From Lachnoclostridium sp. UBA933 (GTDB taxonomy: Bacteria > Bacillota > Clostridia > Lachnospirales > Lachnospiraceae): a DNA stretch of 11,806 bases. Below the pieces are notes generated by a model. The model was not told where the DNA came from. It searched no databases and saw only the letters and a program-made list of their open reading frames with translations. Both the position numbers and the translations under genes were made by a program. Location: positions 192 through 11,997 of the forward strand of contig DBDL01000120.1 in assembly GCA_002293545.1 (NCBI GenBank), written 5' to 3'. Below, piece after piece: positions 6,322 through 11,806 of this stretch (the first letter of the stretch is position 1; each line of letters opens with the position of its first letter).

Positions 6322-7563
6322 CTACGAATTTTGTGCAGAAATCATGTTTTCGATAAAGATGCCGTAGCCTTTTGTAGAATCATCCACCAGTACATGTGTA
6401 ACGGCTCCTATTACCTTATTTCCCTGAATAATCGGACTGCCGCTCATCCCCTGAACAATGCCGCCTGTCATATTAAGCAAACTTTTATCAATCACTTGAA
6501 GCACCATGCCTTTGTTGTCGGAACTTGTCAAATTTTTCTCAACAATCATGATATCATAATCCTTTATTTTTCCGTTTATTCTGGTTCTCATTTTTGCTTT
6601 TCCCAGTTTAATATCCTGTTTCGTTCCGATTGGTAAAAATTGATCAGACATTTCTTTTAAAACCTGGTCGGATACTTTGCCGTAAATACCAAGCGGCGTA
6701 TTTTTTGTAATGATACCCAGTTTTCCGTTTTGTTTCATATCAATAATGCCTTCCAGCTCCCCCGGTTTCCCCGGTTTCCCTTTTACGACATTGAGAATTT
6801 CAGCCAGATAGAGATTTCCCTTGTTGGACTGCATCAGTTCCCCGGTGTCCGCATCGGTGATTCCATGCCCAAGTGCTCCGAATGTTCCGTCTTTGGTTAT
6901 ATATGTGACGGTTCCGATTCCTTGTGTATCCTCACGAATCCATATCCCCAGCTTATAACTGCCGTCCTTGGTTTGTACGGGTGTGACGGAAACCTGTATG
7001 ATACTGCCGTTACGGTTAATCGTAATATTGCATTTTTTCCCCCTGCACTCTTTGATTCTTTTTTTGATATCGCTGAATGTACTGACTTCACGCCCCTCCC
7101 ATTTTATAATGTAATCTCCGGCTTTCACAATATTTTTTGCCGGTTCGTACTGTAATCCGTCGCTGCCTTCCAGTATATCCGTTCCCAAAACCAGAAGCCC
7201 TTTTGCTTTCACATAAATCCCCATCGGCTCGCCGAACGGTGCCAGCTCATATTGACGGATAACATTTACATTCATTTTTTTCAGCGGCAGCATTCCGAAT
7301 AATTTTACATCGACATCGTAAGAGCCTTCTTCTCTTGAATTCATCTGAAAACCGCTTGCGGTATTTTTAATATTTAATGCCTCAACGCTGTCCGACAACC
7401 GGACCGGCAAAGACAAGTCAACGTTGCTGTCTGTTCCGACCACGGTAATAAGAGCGTCGGGAACCTTATTCCGTACATCAAAATAAATCATCGTTCCTGT
7501 CAGCCCGATATCAAAAATCAATACAAATATTAAAAGCAGCCTGTAGCTTCGCAGTTTTTTCAA
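6322..7563 (-). CDS. spoIVB: SpoIVB sporulation signalling serine peptidase (S55)
   Basis: SpoIVB is made in the forespore, crosses the inner forespore membrane and cleaves SpoIVFA, which releases SpoIVFB to activate pro-sigma-K in the mother cell. Here it has 413 residues (about 425 in Bacillus subtilis). The order is an N-terminal membrane segment (about 8-28, LLLIFVLIFDIGLTGTMIYF), a PDZ domain (about 110-195, with the PFGEPMGIYVKAKGLLVLG entry), then the peptidase domain with His233 in GALGHGITD and the serine motif GMSGSP (372-377). I choose TTG at 7563, which has GGAAGGAG at 8-nt spacing; an ATG at 7587 lacks a ribosome binding site, and one at 7605 lies in the recN terminator. A sigma-G-like promoter precedes it. 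Not every clostridium has the full SpoIVF partners, so the target here is inferred. Confidence 0.95.
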   Translation of the reverse strand: MKKLRSYRLLLIFVLIFDIGLTGTMIYFDVRNKVPDALITVVGTDSNVDLSLPVRLSDSVEALNIKNTASGFQMNSREEGSYDVDVKLFGMLPLKKMNVNVIRQYELAPFGEPMGIYVKAKGLLVLGTDILEGSDGLQYEPAKNIVKAGDYIIKWEGREVSTFSDIKKRIKECRGKKCNITINRNGSIIQVSVTPVQTKDGSYKLGIWIREDTQGIGTVTYITKDGTFGALGHGITDADTGELMQSNKGNLYLAEILNVVKGKPGKPGELEGIIDMKQNGKLGIITKNTPLGIYGKVSDQVLKEMSDQFLPIGTKQDIKLGKAKMRTRINGKIKDYDIMIVEKNLTSSDNKGMVLQVIDKSLLNMTGGIVQGMSGSPIIQGNKVIGAVTHVLVDDSTKGYGIFIENMISAQNS

Positions 7564-7571
7564 ATCAAACA

Positions 7572-7579
7572 CTCCTTCC
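7572..7579 (-). promoter_or_regulatory. Ribosome binding site that decides the spoIVB start
   Basis: GGAAGGAG lies 8 nt before the TTG at 7563. It falls inside the reading frame of the longer ATG-initiated alternatives, which have only a T-rich terminator tail upstream. Confidence 0.75.
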
Positions 7580-7587
7580 ATTTGCAC

Positions 7588-7618
7588 AAAAAAAAGAAAC
7601 CACATAACGGTTTCTTTT
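7588..7618 (-). terminator. Intrinsic terminator of recN
   Basis: A perfect 10-bp stem (7609-7618, AAAAGAAACC on the minus strand, with 7592-7601) has a 7-nt loop. The 3' arm runs into eight consecutive T (7588-7595). It lies about 30 nt past the recN stop. The upstream arm overlaps the end of the spoIVB promoter. Confidence 0.85.
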
Positions 7619-7647
7619 AGTATGGTTGATTCTGATGGATTCTAAAC
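7618..7647 (-). promoter_or_regulatory. Sigma-G-like (forespore) promoter of spoIVB
   Basis: On the minus strand CATACTA (7618-7624) fits the sigma-G -10 consensus fully. GTTTA (7643-7647), 18 nt upstream, fits the -35 (GHATR) at 4 of 5 positions and overlaps the recN stop codon. Bacillus spoIVB is sigma-F/sigma-G controlled, which agrees. Transcription would start near 7611. Confidence 0.6.
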
Positions 7648-9326
7648 TAGTAATTTTTTATTTTTTTCGCCATTTCCTTCATTTCCGATGCATTCGTCCG
7701 GACATTTTGCGTTACCTCCGCTCCGCTCAGTATCCGGGACAGTTCTTCTACGGATTCTTTTTTATTCAGCGGACGAATCGTCGTATGTGCTTTTTCGTTT
7801 TCTTCGATTTTTTCGATACCATAATGCGTATCTGCCATTGCGGCAATTTGTGCCAAATGCGTAATACAGATAATCTGATGCTTTTTTCCGAGTACCGCTA
7901 ATTTTTCAGATACCTTCCAAGCGGTTCTTCCGCTGATTCCGTTATCAATCTCATCAAAAATCAACGTTTCCACATTATCGTTTCCGGCAAATACGGTCTT
8001 AATCGCAAGCATAATACGCGACAGCTCGCCGCCGGATGCAACTTTTGACAGCGGACGCGGCTCATCCCCCTGATTTGCGGCAATCAAAAATTCCATATCG
8101 TCTTTCCCGTTACCGGTAAACCCGGCAAGCTCATTGTGGCTCACCGTAAAATCCGGATGATTAAAATTCAAATCGCTTAACGAATCACAAATCCGTTTGC
8201 ACAACTGTTCTGCTCCGTCTTTTCTGATGTTTGTCAATTTCAAGCACAATGCTGACAGCCTGTCCGATAATTTATCTTTCTTCTTGTTCAGCTTCTCCAA
8301 ATAAGCGTCATAATCTTCGTACTTTGTTAATCTTTCATTGATTTCCGTCAAATGCTCCATGACCGATTCATAGCTTCCTCCAAACCGGTTCAGGACATTC
8401 CTTACATAATCAAGACGTTCTTCAACCTGCCGGAAGGTTCCCTCATCAAATGTAAAATCCGAAAGATACTTTGTGATTTCATAATTTACGTCGTTTGTTA
8501 AACTTTCGATATCACTTAATTGATCTGACATTTCTTCGATTGCGCCGTCAAACTCTGCTGCCGACTGCAATTCTTTCATCGCATAGGAAAGAACGGAACT
8601 GACGCTGTTGTTTTGCTCCGCCAAAAAATCATGAGCCTTTCCCAGATGATTTATTATCACACTGGCACTGTTTAACCGCCGGAATTCCTGCTCTAATATT
8701 TCTTCCTCGCCCTCTGTTAATTTGGCATTTTCTATTTCATTTTTTTCGTATTCCAGGAAGGAAAGCTGTCTTTTTCGCTCGTCATCCACTATCCTGACCT
8801 CCTCCCATTCGGAACATACTGCCTGATATTCTGTGAAAACGGCTAATAATTCTTCTTTCACCGCTTTATTTTCTTCTTTTTTAAATTCATCAATAATCTC
8901 TAAATGTTTCTTTTTTTGTAGCAGAAACCGGTTGCTGTGCTGTCCGTGAATATCAATACATAATTCGGCTACTTGTTTGATTTTACTGACCGGCACACTT
9001 TCTCCGTTGATTTTATTGACACTGCGGTTATCCATGATTTTCCTTGAGATGACAATCTGTCCGTCCTCCGGTTCAATGTCAATCTCCCTCAATGCCTTTA
9101 ATGTTTCCGTATGTTCAATATTAAATACCAGCTCTACCATCGCATGGTCTGCGCCTTTTCTTATCATATCGGCGGAAACACGTCCTCCGAGGGCAATATT
9201 AACGGAACCGACAAGGATTGACTTGCCGGCTCCGGTTTCTCCCGTCAATATATTCAGATGTTCCCTGAAATCAATATCAATTTCATCAATGATTGCAAAA
9301 TTTTTCACATGCAGATTAACAAGCAA
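7647..9326 (-). CDS. recN: DNA repair protein RecN
   Basis: RecN is an SMC-like ATPase that gathers at double-strand breaks and holds DNA ends for RecA repair. At 559 residues it has the family length. The head halves show Walker A GETGAGKS (29-36), signature VASGGELSR (429-437) and Walker B TLIFDEIDNG (Asp458, Glu459), followed by CITHLAQ. The middle (about 150-370) is rich in Glu, Lys and Leu, as expected of the antiparallel coiled coil. The start is TTG at 9326 (reading MLVNLHVKNFAIIDE), with AAGGAG (9332-9337) 5 nt upstream; no ATG in frame would keep the family N-terminus. The Ig-repeat gene ends 99 nt upstream without a clear U-tract terminator and I see no recN promoter, so readthrough is possible. 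A strong terminator follows. Confidence 0.96.
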   Translation of the reverse strand: MLVNLHVKNFAIIDEIDIDFREHLNILTGETGAGKSILVGSVNIALGGRVSADMIRKGADHAMVELVFNIEHTETLKALREIDIEPEDGQIVISRKIMDNRSVNKINGESVPVSKIKQVAELCIDIHGQHSNRFLLQKKKHLEIIDEFKKEENKAVKEELLAVFTEYQAVCSEWEEVRIVDDERKRQLSFLEYEKNEIENAKLTEGEEEILEQEFRRLNSASVIINHLGKAHDFLAEQNNSVSSVLSYAMKELQSAAEFDGAIEEMSDQLSDIESLTNDVNYEITKYLSDFTFDEGTFRQVEERLDYVRNVLNRFGGSYESVMEHLTEINERLTKYEDYDAYLEKLNKKKDKLSDRLSALCLKLTNIRKDGAEQLCKRICDSLSDLNFNHPDFTVSHNELAGFTGNGKDDMEFLIAANQGDEPRPLSKVASGGELSRIMLAIKTVFAGNDNVETLIFDEIDNGISGRTAWKVSEKLAVLGKKHQIICITHLAQIAAMADTHYGIEKIEENEKAHTTIRPLNKKESVEELSRILSGAEVTQNVRTNASEMKEMAKKIKNY

Positions 9327-9337
9327 AATAACTCCTT

Positions 9338-9359
9338 CCGCCCGCTTTTACCGGATCTT
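9338..9359. repeat. 22-bp direct repeat, copy next to recN
   Basis: This is an exact match to 9416-9437. On the minus strand it begins AAGATCCGGTAAAAGC and ends directly against the AAGGAG of recN. The unit carries TAA, so it repeats the end of the Ig coding sequence. Confidence 0.9.
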
Positions 9360-9375
9360 TTCGTGTCTGCGGAGC

Positions 9376-9396
9376 AAGTTCCACGAAGTGGAACTT
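9376..9396. repeat. Palindrome between the 22-bp repeats
   Basis: Arms AAGTTCCAC (9376-9384) and GTGGAACTT (9388-9396) are perfect 9-bp complements with a 3-nt loop. No U-tract follows on either strand, so it is not a standard terminator. Its sequence resembles the glgA terminator stem and the 2451 hairpin region. Confidence 0.75.
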
Positions 9397-9398
9397 CG

Positions 9399-9423
9399 GC
9401 GGGCGCGGTTCTCAGCCGCCCGC
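9399..9423. repeat. GC-rich palindrome at the end of the Ig-repeat gene
   Basis: GCGGGCG (9399-9405) and CGCCCGC (9417-9423) are 7-bp arms with an 11-nt loop. The second arm lies inside the 22-bp repeat, so the hairpin forms across the repeat boundary, immediately downstream of the Ig-gene stop. Confidence 0.65.
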
Positions 9424-9437
9424 TTTTACCGGATCTT
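9416..9437. repeat. 22-bp direct repeat, copy at the Ig-gene stop
   Basis: This copy is identical to 9338-9359, 78 bp away start to start. It encodes the last three residues (KIR) and the TAA stop of the Ig-repeat protein, then 10 bases beyond. Confidence 0.9.
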
Positions 9438-11806
9438 CCGTATCCGGACACGGCACCTAATCCTAAGACCCCTTACGGTTGCAATAATTTTTGTTCTGCC
9501 CGGTCTTCTTCCGGTTACCGTACCGTTATTGGAAACCGATGCGACCAACGGATTGGTGGAATGCCAATTGACATTGTTGTTGATCTCATTCACCGATAAG
9601 GTTTCCGTATCGTACTGACGCATTCTCAATGTTCTGCGGTTCATTCCGACGACCAGTACGTCCGTGTATCCGAGCATACCGTTCGGCGTTCTTCCGTATA
9701 CCGTAACCTGACCTCTCCTCTTTGTTACAATCTTACCGTATTTATTAATGGTTGCAATTCTTTTATCATCCGAAAAATACTTGATTTTGTCTGTTGAGTT
9801 TGCCGGGGATACGGCAATACCTGAAGGTATTTTTCTGCCTCTTGCCACAATCAGCTCGGCATTGGCTACGCTGACGCCGGTTGCGGCTACCGGCTCCGAT
9901 ACCGTAATCAGACAGATGGCATATTTACCGGAACCATCTGTCGTCCTTGCACGTACTCTTACCAGACCCGGTGACAATGCAAACACTCTTCCGTTGCTGT
10001 TTACTGTTGCAATCCCACTGTTGTCTGTCGTCCACTGGACTTTCTTGACCGTGGTATTTTTCGGAGTAACTGTCGCTTTTAATTTGAGTGATTTTCCTAC
10101 CAGCATTTTTGCCGTGCTTTTATTTAATTTAATCCGTTTTGCTTTCCGTACGACAATGACTTTGCATTGTGCGCTGGCACCGGAACCGTCTTTTGCGGTT
10201 GCCCTGATATATGAGGTTCCGATTTTTTTGCCCTTGACTTTTCCGGAAACATTCACGGTAGCAATCTTTTTTTTGCTCGTCGACCATTTTACCGATTTAT
10301 TGGTAGCGGTTGCGGTAGAAACTTTAGCGGTAACCGTAAAGGTTTTTCCCAACTGCAGGTATTTTGTTGTCGGCGAAACGGTAACTTGCGTTGATTTTTC
10401 TTTTACGGTAACAATACAGGAGGCAACATAGCCGCCGTCATTGGAGGTTACGGTAACCATTGTCATACCGCCCTTTTTACCGGTAATTCTCAGGAACGGG
10501 GTTCCGCTGTCTGTTTTTTCTTCCGTAGATATGACAGAGCTGTCGGAAACTGTCCATTTAACGGATTTATCATATGCCGTCGGCGGAGTAAATGCCGGAA
10601 TTAAATCAAAGGTTTTTCCTTTTTCCAACGTATAAGAGTCATGATTCAGCTTGATGGATTTTAATCCGTCACGCACGGTAATCTGAATATATTCGGAAAC
10701 ACCGGAGGCTGCTGTGACTTGTATAATGGCATTCCCGACTTTTTTTGCAGTAATCAGCCCGTTGACGTCTACGGTTGCAACGTCGGTGCTGAAAGAACGC
10801 CATGCAAAGGAGTCTGTCGTATCTGCCGGTTTCAGTGTCATTACCGGTTTATATGTGGCACCGGTATTCATCGTGTAGACGGCAGGTGAAAAGGTAATCG
10901 ACTCACACGGCTGCAGAACGGTTACTTTGCTCTGCTGCAGTAAATTTTCTTCGGTTTGTATGGAAATATAGGCAACCCCGGCTTTTACCGCCTTGACCAG
11001 ACCGTTGGCGTCTACGGTCGCAATGGAGGAATCCGACGAGGAGTATTGTACGGTTGTCGTAGCTCCCGGCGGCATAACTGAATAGACAAGCTGCTGGGTT
11101 TCTGCCTGATGTGTTCCGTATTTTGCGTTTAGTGTAAAATTATCCGGCTGCAATGTGATGTTTGTTACGGGTTCCAATACGGTCAGCGTACACATGGCAA
11201 TGATGCCGGAAGGATTATATCTGGGCGCAACGGTCAGATTGACAATTCCCGGTTTTATCAGCTTGATCAGACCGGTTGCCGTACCCTCTTTCGGTGTTCC
11301 GGATCCCTCAATCGTTGCAATCGACGGATCAATGGAGGTCCAGACCAGTTCGGTACTGTTTGCATCTTTCGGCAGATAATTGACCTTTATCGTCCTTTCA
11401 CTGGAATTCGGCATATTTTTCATAGTCAGAATCTTCTGTTCAAATTCAATATTGGTAATGGCAATCATTACGGTTACTTCCACGTATTTTTGCATATTAT
11501 TTTTCGTATTTGTTACAATGATAGTGGTACTTCCGCCTTTTCGTGCCGTTATTACCGCGCTTTTTTTATCCGCCGACGCCTCCACCGTAATAATCGAAGG
11601 ATCCTTTGCGGTCCATACAAGCGACGCTTCCGATACCATCTGGTTTCCGAGCACTGCCTTTACTGTGGCGATATCACCGACTTTCATGGAAAGGTCTGTC
11701 GGTGACAACTCAAAATTCGCAAGTGCCGGTTCGACTTTTACACTGCAGGTGGCATTTTTAATAACCGCACCGGTTTCGGTCCGCAGGCTTGCTGTGATAA
11801 TAATAT
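9426..11806 (-). CDS. Large BIg2 Ig-like repeat protein, C-terminal part (runs off right edge)
   Basis: The frame is open to the window edge, with 792 full codons visible; the start and any signal peptide lie outside. It contains the tail of one repeat and nine further bacterial Ig-like group 2 repeats of 71-98 residues. These lie at about 29-114, 115-212, 213-299, 300-379, 380-470, 471-554, 555-638, 639-721 and 722-792. Each shows the pattern of an S/T-x-L start, W-x-S/T in the middle, IATV-x-x-x-G, G-x-x-x-I/V and a final C-x-V-x-V strand. Such repeats usually form stalks or adhesive parts of cell-surface or secreted proteins. No LPXTG, choline-binding or membrane segment is seen at the C-terminus, which instead ends in RIRCRVRIRKIR. 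Repeats 1-5 are near neutral and 6-9 strongly basic. The ligand is unknown; any catalytic domain would be upstream. Confidence 0.88.
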   Translation of the reverse strand, partial: IIITASLRTETGAVIKNATCSVKVEPALANFELSPTDLSMKVGDIATVKAVLGNQMVSEASLVWTAKDPSIITVEASADKKSAVITARKGGSTTIIVTNTKNNMQKYVEVTVMIAITNIEFEQKILTMKNMPNSSERTIKVNYLPKDANSTELVWTSIDPSIATIEGSGTPKEGTATGLIKLIKPGIVNLTVAPRYNPSGIIAMCTLTVLEPVTNITLQPDNFTLNAKYGTHQAETQQLVYSVMPPGATTTVQYSSSDSSIATVDANGLVKAVKAGVAYISIQTEENLLQQSKVTVLQPCESITFSPAVYTMNTGATYKPVMTLKPADTTDSFAWRSFSTDVATVDVNGLITAKKVGNAIIQVTAASGVSEYIQITVRDGLKSIKLNHDSYTLEKGKTFDLIPAFTPPTAYDKSVKWTVSDSSVISTEEKTDSGTPFLRITGKKGGMTMVTVTSNDGGYVASCIVTVKEKSTQVTVSPTTKYLQLGKTFTVTAKVSTATATNKSVKWSTSKKKIATVNVSGKVKGKKIGTSYIRATAKDGSGASAQCKVIVVRKAKRIKLNKSTAKMLVGKSLKLKATVTPKNTTVKKVQWTTDNSGIATVNSNGRVFALSPGLVRVRARTTDGSGKYAICLITVSEPVAATGVSVANAELIVARGRKIPSGIAVSPANSTDKIKYFSDDKRIATINKYGKIVTKRRGQVTVYGRTPNGMLGYTDVLVVGMNRRTLRMRQYDTETLSVNEINNNVNWHSTNPLVASVSNNGTVTGRRPGRTKIIATVRGLRIRCRVRIRKIR

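Noticed and set aside
7564..7605. A longer spoIVB starting at the ATG at 7605 or 7587
   Set aside because: The first lies in the loop of the recN terminator and would not be in a transcript starting near 7611 with a leader; neither has a ribosome binding site. The TTG at 7563 does.
9371..9423. Standard terminator of the Ig-repeat gene
   Set aside because: The two hairpins are strong but neither is followed by a U-tract on the minus strand, so intrinsic termination is not supported.
8977..10431. Long plus-strand frames opposite recN and the Ig-repeat gene (8977-9618, 9748-10431)
   Set aside because: They mirror the minus-strand genes, which have clear families, and have no ribosome binding sites or recognisable domains. 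Long opposite frames are expected here from codon bias.
9426..11806. Repetitive Ig domains read as a possible DNA repeat array or CRISPR
   Set aside because: The similarity is at protein level with diverged codons and variable unit length. There are no short identical repeats with spacers.

Overview
This window is a low-GC Gram-positive chromosome segment. It is most likely from an endospore-forming Clostridia lineage, and the family resemblance of the proteins suggests Lachnospiraceae. The grounds are the adjacent recN, spoIVB and spo0A genes, AGGAGG-type ribosome binding sites, frequent TTG/GTG starts, and many hairpin-plus-U-tract terminators. Every supported gene lies on the minus strand, so transcription runs from high to low coordinates.

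In transcription order: (1) 11806-9426 holds the 3' part of a gene for a large secreted-type protein of bacterial Ig-like (BIg2) repeats, open through the right edge. (2) 9338-9437 is a GC-rich junction with a 22-bp direct repeat flanking palindromes. (3) recN (DNA repair ATPase) starts at a TTG and ends at a strong terminator. (4) spoIVB (sporulation signalling protease) also starts at TTG; a sigma-G-like promoter overlaps the recN terminator. (5) spo0A (sporulation master regulator) has a sigma-A-like promoter and an upstream 0A box. (6) glgA (glycogen synthase) starts at GTG, follows a long palindrome, and ends at a clear terminator. (7) gap has a very good sigma-A promoter. (8) A set of three hairpins, the last a terminator, separates gap from pgk; pgk and tpiA are closely spaced. 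(9) A DegV-family gene with its own promoter runs off the left edge.

Functionally there are two blocks. recN, spoIVB and spo0A join chromosome repair to the sporulation programme: Spo0A starts it, and SpoIVB from the forespore triggers mother-cell sigma-K activation. gap, pgk and tpiA make the triose section of glycolysis, and glgA beside spo0A stores glucose as glycogen. The genes are core families and no dedicated new system is evident. The interesting signals are in regulation and repeats: the promoter nested in a terminator before spoIVB, the duplicated palindromic insert at the Ig/recN junction, related palindromes in three intergenic regions, the gap-pgk terminator, the glgA palindrome, and the change to strong positive charge in the C-terminal Ig repeats. 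No intergenic stretch exceeds 300 bases; the longest is 3539-3817 and it holds the glgA terminator and the gap promoter.
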